Positions 49,156 through 58,898 of a stretch of 64,000 nucleotides of DNA are shown here, piece by piece (position 1 is the first letter of the stretch; the number at the start of each line of letters is the position of its first letter). The translations under genes and the position numbers were made by a program. The DNA lies in assembly GCA_006503535.1 (NCBI GenBank), contig QYRS01000006.1, positions 1,736,001-1,800,000 on the forward strand, given 5' to 3'. The stretch is from Arthrinium phaeospermum (taxonomy: Eukaryota > Ascomycota > Sordariomycetes > Amphisphaeriales > Apiosporaceae). The notes beneath the pieces are model-generated. The model was not told where the DNA came from. It saw nothing but the letters and a program-made list of their open reading frames with translations, and made no database searches.

Positions 49156-49577
49156 TTAGGACAGAGACATGACTTTCATTGAGACAGACCGTATCTGGCC
49201 GCCCATGGCGGAGCACGTCTGGGGATCCATGCACTCAATGAGACTGAATATGTTGCAGTTAGGGCCGTCGTACGTGCACATCTTGTAAGGCTTCAGGTCA
49301 GCTCGGCATCGCAAACCCGTGGCGTAATCATAACAATAAGGATAAGAGTCACTCAACCAAGCTATGCCGTTCCCAGTATCGCCATGAAACTTGATCCAGG
49401 CTGGAAGATGCATATGTTGGTGATGGTGACATCTTCAGCCAACGCACTAGTGTCGCGGCACCCGTGTTAGGAGTATAGGTTCATTGAACTGCTCGCTGGT
49501 CCGAACTGGTGGGCTTCGACAGGGGAGGCGCTGGTCCCAGCGGCCATCAGCATGGCGCAGACGGTGGTCAATCTCAT
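49156..49577 (-). CDS. small secreted cysteine-containing protein (exon borders uncertain)
   Basis: The minus-strand ATG at 49577 opens a signal-peptide-like start (MRLTTVCAMLMAAGTSASP). That frame stops after about 36 codons. A second frame ending at 49156 gives a Cys-rich C-terminal part with SYPYCYDYATGLRC, KMCTYDGPNCN and CMDPQTCSAMGGQIRS, the spacing of small secreted proteins. One intron must join them. A CTAAC branch-like site lies between the parts, but several donor/acceptor choices keep the frame, so the exact junction is open. A strong TATATATAAG lies about 140 bp upstream. It may be an extracellular protein or effector-type candidate; function unknown. Confidence 0.45.
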
Positions 49578-49718
49578 CTTGTGGCGGTTGAGATAACCAG
49601 GCTATTGCGATGATGTAAGATCTCGAGGTCTGCGATGTCAACAAACTTGAGCTTGGACACAGTATTTACTAAGAGGCCAGACCCTGGCTCTCCTTTCCCC
49701 TGATATGACATGATACCC

Positions 49719-49728
49719 CTTATATATA
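49719..49728 (-). promoter_or_regulatory. TATA box of the small secreted protein gene
   Basis: Read on the minus strand this is TATATATAAG, about 140 bp ahead of the ATG at 49577. Its quality supports a real transcribed gene here. Confidence 0.45.
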
Positions 49729-50432
49729 CATGCCTAAAAGAACCGTCCAGGGAAAGACTCTAAGGGTAATTTCAATAGACAGTATCATATCATATCATGC
49801 AGAGAAACATACGCATATGGCAGACTGATCGTGGTGTTCAAATCGATTCTGTTACCCGTTTGTCACAGACAAAACATGCTGAGCCTAAGCAAGTTCGATT
49901 GAGCCTGGAGTTCCAAGGCATACGCGACGACATCGCATGGTCTGATTCCGGCAACAATTGAGATCCAAACATGCCACGCACAGGGTAGTCAAGATTGAAC
50001 TACGTAAGACAAGGCGAAGAAACATCATCAAAGGCCCAATACGCATGCAACAGTAAACAGGCACGGTCCCGGTTCTCTTCGCGATCGAGTACCGACGAAC
50101 CCCACCCTCTCCACATCCCGGAGCGGACGCTAGATGATCTATACCATTACCCACAAAACCTTATTATATGTGGGGTATACGATAGAGATCTGCGATGGCC
50201 GTCGTTGCAGCACTAAAACAATTCGACCGAGGAGGTCATCCTAGCTCGGTTTCTTCGGTTCGGAATCGAGCCAAGGTTTCTAAGGCCCCGGCGCTGATTG
50301 TTTACCATCTGCAAGGTCATATAAAGACTAGATCCGTCATAACAATGTGTTGTTACTACCTGCATCAAGTGTTTGGTGCCACCTCGATCTCTTGGGTAAA
50401 GTTTAAGTAGTCTTGACCGGAATACCTTCACG
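49729..50432. other. divergent promoter region
   Basis: About 700 bp between the minus-strand small secreted protein gene and the plus-strand GH43 gene. A TATAAA at 50320-50325 lies 113 bp before the GH43 start. No other gene is supported. Confidence 0.55.
50320..50325 (+). promoter_or_regulatory. TATA box of the GH43 gene
   Basis: TATAAA followed by G, 113 bp upstream of the GH43 ATG. Confidence 0.45.
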
Positions 50433-52286
50433 ATGATACCCTCTACCCGATCGCTTGTGGCTCTTCTGCAATTGCTGCACCTGAGCAATGCCGCCCCAGC
50501 TGCCGCCTCCAGCAATGCGACGGCGGCTACAAGGTCCTACAACAATCCCATCCTGCCGGGATGGCACTCGGACCCGAGTTGCGTCTTCGTCGCCGAAGGC
50601 CCCTACAACAACACGGCCTTCTGCACGACGTCGACCTTCATGGCGTTCCCCGGGAACCCCATCTACGCGAGCCGGGACCTGACGACCTGGAAGCTCGCGA
50701 GCCACAGCGTCAACCGCGTGGCCCAGTTCCCCGAGATCCGCACCGCGACGAACCAGCAGTTCGCCGGCATGTTCGCCAACACGCTGCGGTACCACCAGGG
50801 CACCTTCTACCTCATCTCGGCGTGGATCAACACCGCCGTCGAGCTGCCGCGGTTCGTCCTCTTCACCACCACAAACCCGTACGACGACGCGGCCTGGTCC
50901 GACGGGCTATGGGTCGACACGCCCACGCGGACCATCGACCCGGACATCTTCTTCGACGAGGAGGACGACTCCGTCGTCATGGCGTCGTCGGGCAACCCCA
51001 TCATCGCGCGCCGCCTCGACGTGACCACGGGCAAGACGAGCGAGTCGTGGGCCCTGTGGAACGGCACCGGAAGCGGCAGCACCGAGGGACCCCACATCTA
51101 CCGCAAGGACGGATGGTACTACCTGCTGGTGGCCGAGGGCGGCACGCAGCTGGGCCACAGCGCGACGCTGGCGCGGTCTCGGACGCTGGCCCCGAACGCG
51201 ACGTGGGAGCCGGCGCCCAACAACCCGCTCGTTTCAAATAGCGGCACCGATTCCTACTTCCAGACCGTCGGGCACGCTGATCTGTTCCAAGACGGCGCGG
51301 GCAACTGGTGGGGCATCGCGCTTTCGACCCGCGGCGGGCCGGAGCTGTACAACGACTTGATCTTCCCCATGGGCCGCGAAACCGTTTTATACCCCGTCTC
51401 CTGGCCCGCCGGGGAATGGCCAGTCGCGGAGCAGGTCCGCGGGGCCATGAGCGGACCGCTACCTTCTCGCGTGGGTGCCGTCTCTGAGGGCGTTGGCCCC
51501 GTAGTCGGCGAGGCCGACGCCGTCGACTTCGCGCCGGGCACTGCCATCCCGCACCACTGGATCTACTGGCGCGCCCCCTTCGACGACAACACCTTCGCCA
51601 TCTCCGAAGACGATCACCCCAGCACCCTGCGCATCAAAGCGTCGCGCGCCAACCTCACGGCCGACGCGGCCTTCAACGCCAGCGTCGAGGGCCTGAGCGC
51701 CGTCTTCCGCCGGCAGGAGCACAGCTACTTCAACTTCAGCGTCGACCTGCACCTCCCCACAGAAGGCGGTGCCGGCCGCGCCGAGGGCGACGAGTTCGGC
51801 GTCTCCAACTTCCTGAACCAGGACCAGCACGTCGACATTGGGATCGTGTACCTGCCCCCGCAGGAGCGCAACTCCAGCAAGACCAACACCAGAGCGACCG
51901 CCCTGCAACCGTACTTCCGCGTCAGGGCCAACTCGGTCCGATACACGCCGATCCCCGAGCCCATAGTCACGCCCGTGCCGAGCGCATGGCTGAAGGACGA
52001 CGCGGTAGTCCGGCTCCGGATCTCGCCGCGGAACGAGAGCCACTACGAGGTCTTTGCAAGTCGTGGCGACGATGACAACAGCAAAGCCATGTCACTGGCT
52101 TTGTACACTACCGCCTTGCTCTCGGGTGATGGAGCAGGAACCGGTGGTCTCTTGGGCGTCTACGCGACGACCAACGGCGGCAATCAGTCTTTCGACGCTT
52201 ACTTTGGGAGGTGGCGGTACGAGCCCGTGGCGCAGGTCATTGACTACGGCGTCCTTGTGCCTGCGGATGGAACGGCATCTGCTTAA
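50433..52286 (+). CDS. secreted glycoside hydrolase family 43 (xylosidase/arabinofuranosidase type)
   Basis: Single exon, 617 residues with a signal peptide (about 1-20, LLQLLHLSNA). The N-terminal five-bladed beta-propeller carries the GH43 triad: general base Asp47 in GWHSDPSC, pKa-tuning Asp169 in TIDPD, and general acid Glu218 in STEGPHIY. The C-terminal 240 residues look like the beta-sandwich domain (Xyl-C2 type) that closes over the active site in GH43 beta-xylosidases. Predicted to release xylose or arabinose from hemicellulose outside the cell. Many N-glycosylation sites fit secretion. Exact specificity cannot be read from sequence. It lies between two genes for small secreted proteins. 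Confidence 0.93.
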   Translation: MIPSTRSLVALLQLLHLSNAAPAAASSNATAATRSYNNPILPGWHSDPSCVFVAEGPYNNTAFCTTSTFMAFPGNPIYASRDLTTWKLASHSVNRVAQFPEIRTATNQQFAGMFANTLRYHQGTFYLISAWINTAVELPRFVLFTTTNPYDDAAWSDGLWVDTPTRTIDPDIFFDEEDDSVVMASSGNPIIARRLDVTTGKTSESWALWNGTGSGSTEGPHIYRKDGWYYLLVAEGGTQLGHSATLARSRTLAPNATWEPAPNNPLVSNSGTDSYFQTVGHADLFQDGAGNWWGIALSTRGGPELYNDLIFPMGRETVLYPVSWPAGEWPVAEQVRGAMSGPLPSRVGAVSEGVGPVVGEADAVDFAPGTAIPHHWIYWRAPFDDNTFAISEDDHPSTLRIKASRANLTADAAFNASVEGLSAVFRRQEHSYFNFSVDLHLPTEGGAGRAEGDEFGVSNFLNQDQHVDIGIVYLPPQERNSSKTNTRATALQPYFRVRANSVRYTPIPEPIVTPVPSAWLKDDAVVRLRISPRNESHYEVFASRGDDDNSKAMSLALYTTALLSGDGAGTGGLLGVYATTNGGNQSFDAYFGRWRYEPVAQVIDYGVLVPADGTASA

Positions 52287-52537
52287 GGGCTTTGACTTAA
52301 TGTAATCCATTTAATGCATATAATAGATAGACACAGATTTCTCTGATGCAAAATTCAGTACTTTTTGATCCTTTCCAACTGTTGCCGCCCTAAATGCACC
52401 CGCGGCCTGATTGTCGACAACAAAGCCCTTCACATTCGTAGACTCGAGAACCACCCATGCTCCTCCAGAAACTGCATCATTCCCATTCAAAATTCTCATA
52501 GGCATTCTAATCAATCATTCCGAGACCCCCACAGATA

Positions 52538-53059
52538 TCACAAAGTAGCCGTCGCCGCACAAGCCCACATCGTCCTCGTCGACGGCACCACCGCCGTGGA
52601 GACCGTATAATGACCCCCCAACGGGCAGCGCGGGACGTAATACTTGAACTCGAGCGGCGCCAGAGTCCCGATCGCACAAGTGCCGCAATCAGCCGTGCTC
52701 GTGATGGTGGTAGACGTGGTCCAGGTGGTGCGCCCGCAGACGTGGGAGTAGAAGCGGGTCGACAGGACGGGCGTGCAGGCGCCCGCGGCCGCGTCGGTGA
52801 CGACCGAGACGGACCCCACGGGCCAGGCGGGGTCGCAGAAGGGATCCGGGGCGCAGGGGTCGTCGTCTTCTTCGTCGGCCGTGTGCGTGGAGGAGGGGGC
52901 TGTTGTGGGTTCGGGTGCGACAGCCGCGGCAGCTTCCTTGAAGAAGGCAGGGGCGGCAGCGCGGGTTTGCAGTGGTGGCGGGGGTGGGACAATAGTGGCG
53001 GACAGGGCGCCTGAACCTAGAAACAGCGCGGAGACCGCTAAAGATTTGAGGAGCTGCAT
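52538..53059 (-). CDS. small secreted cysteine-containing protein
   Basis: Single exon, 173 residues. The signal peptide is MQLLKSLAVSALFLGSGALS, followed by a Pro/Ala-rich spacer (SATIVPPPPPLQTRAAAP) and an acidic patch. The C-terminal 100 residues contain eight cysteines, in DPCAPDPFC, GAC, HVCG, ADCGTC, RCPLG and WACA, with Thr/Ser-rich WTTSTTITSTADC between. Convergent with the GH43 gene 250 bp away. A TATA box lies about 120 bp upstream. Likely a wall-associated or extracellular protein; no named family recognised. Confidence 0.8.
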   Translation of the reverse strand: MQLLKSLAVSALFLGSGALSATIVPPPPPLQTRAAAPAFFKEAAAAVAPEPTTAPSSTHTADEEDDDPCAPDPFCDPAWPVGSVSVVTDAAAGACTPVLSTRFYSHVCGRTTWTTSTTITSTADCGTCAIGTLAPLEFKYYVPRCPLGGHYTVSTAVVPSTRTMWACAATATL

Positions 53060-53763
53060 CCTGCGTTACTTCGAATTGAATTGCTAATTGCTCGCGATTT
53101 GGCTGGGGACACAAAACAGTCTCTTGAGATAAAAATGCATGTCAAATGCACCGTAGGAGGATAACGGTAGGGCTTGGGATTTATAACTCCGCATCATGAC
53201 ATCTTTGCTTATTTCCTTCATGCCTGATCTCGCCTGAGGTTGCACGATGAAGGGCCGCTGTTACGTACAGCGACCGTTCGATTCGGCGGCGCGCACGGAA
53301 CTCCTGCTGCAGGATGCGAGCCCTGGAGCCCAGGCGAGGCGTCCCCTTTTAGCCTAAGTGACTGCAGGCACGTACGATGATTACATGCGGCGCATTTCCA
53401 CCTCGTAAACCACTTGCAGATTCCATGGAACGTTACCTGGTGTTGCTTATTGCTGTGAGATGTGATAGGTCCCGAATACTGGAAAAGAGAAGAAAAGCAA
53501 AGAGCCAAGCACACATAAAGAAGACGAATACGGGGATGCGCAGAGCTACATTACCAGTCAGCATGCTTCGTGTAATCTAAACCCAAGATTTCCAACCGAA
53601 GTCATATTATTCAATATTCAAAAAAGGTATTTTTCTCAGTTGCAATTCTACGAGCGCTGGCCGGCAATATGAATCTCGAAATAGTCAATTGATATTAACA
53701 TTACATATCTGGAAGGCAAATAGAAAAAGAAGGAAAGAAGAAGAAGAAAACACACATAAAAGC
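53060..53763. other. intergenic
   Basis: About 700 bp with the promoter of the 173-residue secreted protein (TATAAAT on the minus strand at 53179-53185) and the 3' UTR side of the CorA-like gene, including a purine-rich GAAGAAGAA tract near 53730. Confidence 0.6.
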
Positions 53764-56700
53764 CTATCTAGGTAGGGAAGCGTTCGCGCCCTTCTTTGGT
53801 ACCCTCAGTCTTCCCTTAGGAAGCCATGCAAAAATTTCCATGAGCCTCACAGTGCTCTCCGGCTCCCCTAACTTCTCTTTCTCATCCTGCAGATTGGGTG
53901 GCGCTTGCAAAGCGGCGTCTCTCTTCTCGATCCTTCTCTGCACATCGCGCATCAACTTCTTCATCTCCCGCCTCTTGCTTGTCGAATGCACGAGAATGTC
54001 GTACAACGTTCGTAGGATATCGTATATGAATTGACTGGGCTTGACGATAGGAACAAGGAAGGGCTTCATGGTGGGGTAAAAGGCAATGGAGGTCGACAAG
54101 ACAATGACCACGGTAGATAGTGAGACTGGTTATCCGATTTTGTTAGATGTTTGGATGGATAGGCTTGGAGTACCGGCAGTACCGGCCCGCGGAGATTTAG
54201 CTTACACATATACGTGACTTGATCGTTGAGCGTCATCCACTTCGCCTCATTGATGTCGTCGTTGTTCATTCCGAAGAAGGCTGCGAAGAACCCCAGCGGT
54301 AGCTGTCGAAGGGGGCGACATGTTAGTTAGTCAGTGTGAAAATTTAGGGCTGAGGAGTATGGAAAGGAAACTCTTACGAAGAAAATAGTAACAATTGTGA
54401 AGGCCATGATCGCTCGGCCTTGTTTCACACTCTCCTCAGCACGTTTCAGAGCCGCCTTCGCTTCTACGATGGAAGCCTGCTGCTGTTTGAGTGTGAGAAA
54501 CCCTTCAAGCTACATCATGCTGTATTAGCTGAACATTCCCCGTATTTCAAGCAGCGAGGCTTACCTGTCTGCAGGTATGTAACACAGACTGCTCCAGTTC
54601 AATAATCTCTGTTCTTCTGCTTTTGACCAATTCCAGCACCCCTTCGGCTTCATGGAGAGTCTCATCCGCGACCTGGCTCCTGGATTGGCTTCGCCTGGGC
54701 TTTATTGTGTCAGGATCGTCGTTTTCCTCCTCGTCCTCGTCTTCTTGCTTGTCTTTGGGCTCGATCAAGTCCAGCAACAGCCTTTGGAGCTGGCTAGCGC
54801 TATCCCCTTTCCCCACTCGCCTCCCCTGTGGATGGATCAGATGCCGCTTGAAGTCTTTGACTACCTTTAGCTGCTCGTTGTAAATCCGCTTCATCATCTT
54901 CAGCTCCTCCGCGATATCTTGGGCTTCCTTCAGTAGGACCCCTTCAGGGTTGATATCAAGATATTTGGTGCCCACGACTTCTCGGAACGGATCCTTGTTA
55001 TAAAGGTTTGTGTTGCGCCAGAATGTGTCGTAAGCTACTGCCGTCATTTGGTCCTGCCAACCATTAGTGATTATGTTCGCATTAAGGGTGACCCGAGAGA
55101 GATCAATCTTACCACATGAGCTATTGCCGACGCAAAGATGTCCATAACCTCTGGACGTTGGTCAAGAGGCTTGGTGCGGTCAAAGAAAACACGGGAACAT
55201 TGATCAACAATAATCAAAGCTGGAGAAATCTTAAGTCAGCGCAAATCGGAGTGAACAAATGGAGTCTTTTGGGTGGCATACCTAGATGATGGATGGATCT
55301 TATATCCTCCGGGCGGGCTTCAAAACGCTCCCGTAGGCTTTTGTGCACACCTGAAGGATCAGGCTTATTCCTGCCCCAGCGTCTTGGGAATGACGTGATA
55401 ATTGTATCTGCCAGTGTAAGTACCATCCTATCGACAATGATCTTGGTAGCTTACTATCATCCAGAATCCACAGCCAGAGCTGGTCGACCATGACAACGCG
55501 ACTTTGCGATTTGGTTTCCCTCTTTTTATCCAGCGTACCCCTGTATACCACCTGGTCCTTGTCCCGCTGGCTTGTATCGTCAAGAGTAACGAAATAGTAC
55601 TGATCGAGCGTACGTCGAATATGCAATGGCGGATCTGCCTTGACAAAGTCTCGGAGCAGCCTTTCGTCTGCTTCGTAATCCATCTGCTCAGCAACTTGAG
55701 CCAGTGTGAACAAGTAGTTCGCTAAAAGCCGCCTGCAAACACTGCATTAGCATATGAGGTTCTACCATGATGAGGACTCATTAGAAACGAGTGTGTAGGA
55801 CCAACTTACTTCCATGGCTTTGTCTCAGCTTTCAGCTTGCTCGTACTCTTCCCTCTAATCTTCTTGGTAATATCAAGAAGTTTTGGGTCTTTCTTTTTGT
55901 GGTCGATGGTCTCGTTTATTACTTCAACCATTTTGGCTCTGCGGCTGCTCGTTTCCCAGTGCATGTACGGTAACTTCAGTTGAGTTAGTCTCTCTTGTTT
56001 CCCCCGCCACGTTATGGACTCCATTGTACTCACGAATAGCGCTATATTTTTATCTCTTGTAAAGGGCCGTTCTTGATTGGAGTTGCTACCAGACGAGGTA
56101 CTCCCTTCACGTAGCGTTGGTGCACTTGAGCCTTGGCGGAGATCACTTTGTGACATGGTATCTGAACATGATGTTAGCCAGGGCCAGCTTTACCATATCC
56201 TAACAACTCACCTCTGGGTATTATGGCACACTTTGAACGCATGTGTCTTGCGTGGATTGGGCCCCCCTTTCTTGCCCAGTCCTCCGCTGGATATGAAGCG
56301 TTTCCCAACTGGGTCCTCGAATTCGAGCCATATGCCGAGCTGCCGTGCATCTGACCACGCCAAAACTCCCGCGACAACAATTTCTCTGTTTTCCTTCCGT
56401 CTGGGCTGTAGGCATGGTGCATATCGTCAAGCGGTTTTGGCTCTTCGTTGTAATATCTTGCAATGGCTCTCTATTGTGAGACGGGGTTTTAGCCTATGCA
56501 ATTCTGCAATCTTGATGATCCCTTGGTTGGTCTTACCTCGATCCACTCCATGTTGTTCGTTGGAAAGTGGAAGTAACGTATGCAATCCATGGGGCACCGC
56601 TCCATCAGGGGGTTGCTCTCGGTACTCTCCAGAATCTTGTGCATGGCAATCTTCTGGTTAGGGAATTTAGATCCCCCATAACTGCTGTGGTCACTTGTCC

Positions 56701-57379
56701 ATCCCCTCCATGCAGATTCTTCGCCTTCCACCTTTTTGAAGTACATTGCGCATGCTTTGAGACCATACAAAGGCTCAGGCTCATCAGCCTCTTCTTCTTC
56801 TACCAGCTCTGCAATGGGAAGACTCTTTGGTGCTTGTAGTGTCTCAGCTTTGGTTCCACGCGCCTTTCCGATCTTAGCTTTCGATTGTCGGCGCTTCGAT
56901 CGGCCATGTATAATCATCGACTGATCCTCGGTTCCAGGCGCTGAAGCATTGCATCTGCGGAGGATCTCACGTTCCCTTTCATGCCTGCTTGACTTGTAGT
57001 ATCCTTTGAGCAGCGCCTCCTTGTCAATCTCTTCCATCATTGCCTCCTTGCCGGTAGCCACGCACTTGCGCCAATCGTCGAGTGTGCTCCTCAGGTTCTC
57101 CATCAATGCCCTCTTGTTGTCATCAATCGCAAATCTTCTGCGAACCTTCCCAATGCGTTCGAGCTCATGCTCAATTCGGTCCTTACGTTCAGGGGTAAGA
57201 TGTTCCAGGAACGCCTTCCTCTTACTGAACCGCGTGCTGAAAAAAGACTGCTGGACATTCTGTGAATGCGCCCAAGGTTCCTTTAGATACTCGGCATCTG
57301 TAGATTCTGCGTGTTTCCATCGACAATCTGGCCAGTGATCCGTCATCTCGGGAGTCAAGGTAGTGCCGTTGGGCGCCAT
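53764..57379 (-). CDS. CorA-like Mg2+ transporter-family membrane protein (11 exons)
   Basis: Eleven minus-strand exons: 57379-56537, 56470-56212, 56161-56034, 55973-55810, 55732-55455, 55407-55282, 55219-55113, 55053-54565, 54476-54378, 54302-54206, 54125-53764; 983 residues, all phases consistent. The N-terminal half is charged and helical without membrane spans. The middle shows blocks typical of fungal CorA-like proteins: HIRRTLDQYYFVTLDDT, MVDQLWLWILDDN and TIITSFPRRWG. A long coiled-coil-like stretch leads into two C-terminal spans: IMAFTIVTIFFLPLGFFAAFF, then the CorA signature Gly842-Met843-Asn844, a short loop, and SLSTVVIVLSTSIAFY. Such proteins in fungi often carry ankyrin repeats at the N-terminus; none are seen here. 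Mg2+ transport is inferred from the GMN motif. The 3' tail is Lys/Arg-rich. Confidence 0.88.
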
Positions 57380-58898
57380 TGTAGCGCTTCACTTGTTGCA
57401 GTGGGAATTGAGTAAACGCATGGACATACGACAACCTACCCACCGCTCAGAATTTGGGTCTTTCCCATTTATCTTTAACAGGCCTTGGCCCGAAAATCAG
57501 GCTGAGCAATGCCATTGTCAAGGGTTGGAGTGGTGTGGTCAGGGATGACGGGAGGTGTGTTACTGATCAAAGTAGAATTGTTAGCGGGCGAGCTCTAGCA
57601 CACCTTCAACTGAGCTGCAGCGTGTTAGCATGGTAACAGGCCAGGATCAGCAGGGGTTTGCGGCCCCCACGATAAGCAGTGGAGGAGCTGAAAATGACAC
57701 CTGCATGTTGGTCAACCAATTACCACCAACCGCAATCAGTGATTCGCTCAATGTACTGGCGATGGTGGTACCGCATCAGCACTTGCAGAAAGAGGGGTCG
57801 GTGGCATTGGTTAACTACGACACCAATCTCGCGATTCTTACGGAGTAGTCTTCGTCGCTTGGAATTGGAGACGAAATGCCGCCTCAGTTCGCATATGCGA
57901 ACTGAGGCACACTCCGGGGTCGCAGCCGTATGCACACCATCTCAATGCGCTGTAAATCGTGAATCATGGTTGTCCGTCCATTTGGTTGGGGTCGGTTGTT
58001 GCGCCAGGTGGGTTAGCGGCAGTCTTCCGCAGCTGAAAGGGCCACCATGCATCTCTCCCAGCATCGTGAGCAATGACTTAGGGGTCTCAGTAATCAACAT
58101 GCAGCCTGATGATACCAAGACCTGAATAAAAGAGATTTCCATGCAAATTGATGTAGATGAAAGAGAAGTCGGGAATTCTGCATATGCAGGTAGTTTGGGT
58201 CTTTTGATCCGTCAAGCTTTCGTCAACGCCTTGCTCTCACCCGGTTGCAGTGATGGTAATCGCAATCAAGGGAAGTGGCACCCGACAGATAGCAGCAAGT
58301 GTGGAATGGAAGGCACGAATGTAAATCTACCACCTCAATTGGAATGAGCAGCTCAGCCAAATCGCTGTTGCCCAAAATTCGATTTTATAGATCCTCAGCG
58401 ACCGGGAATCTTCCAGTCATCTCACATCAATATTGGCATGTTGACGAGCAGCAATGCAGATTTGCTACGAGTCAATTGAGCAAAGAAAATATCCTTTGTC
58501 GCAAATCGCCATATGGGCGCATGCGTCAACTATCTGCATCCTGATGAACTATTATACAACAATTTTACACAAACGTCCCAGTAAACCACTGGGTTCAGTC
58601 CCAAGAGCGACATAATTCGGCGCTCCGTTGACCCAGTGTCTCGTGGCTGGTCCATATCAGCCTGCTATGTGTTGTGCCTCAGCACTGAGCACATGGATGT
58701 GCCCTCGCATGATGCTGATGCTAATGTACAGACTTTCCCATCTTCATGGCAGCCCAATTTGCCAATAGAATAACTCATACATGTAGACAATGTTTCTAGG
58801 TTTTCTGACTTTTCCCTTTCCCGTCTCTATTGTTGTCGCCAGCTCGCCTGTGGTCATCGAGCCATTTTTGCTAGCCATCTTCGGTCTCGGGTCATCCG
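57380..58898. other. intergenic between CorA-like and Hsp70-like genes
   Basis: About 1.5 kb upstream of the CorA-like gene and downstream of the Hsp70-like gene, both on the minus strand. No gene recognised. It contains a perfect 28-bp palindrome. Confidence 0.6.
57881..57908. repeat. perfect 28-bp palindrome
   Basis: GCCTCAGTTCGCAT (57881-57894) is followed without a spacer by its exact reverse complement (57895-57908). Symmetry ends exactly at these borders. It lies about 500 bp upstream of the CorA-like start codon. It could be a protein-binding site, a cruciform former or a relic of a duplication. Confidence 0.9.

Noticed and set aside
54477..54510. Earlier acceptor for exon 9 of the CorA-like gene
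   Set aside because: Using the acceptor before 54510 causes a frame with a stop; the acceptor before 54476 restores the conserved helix and phase.
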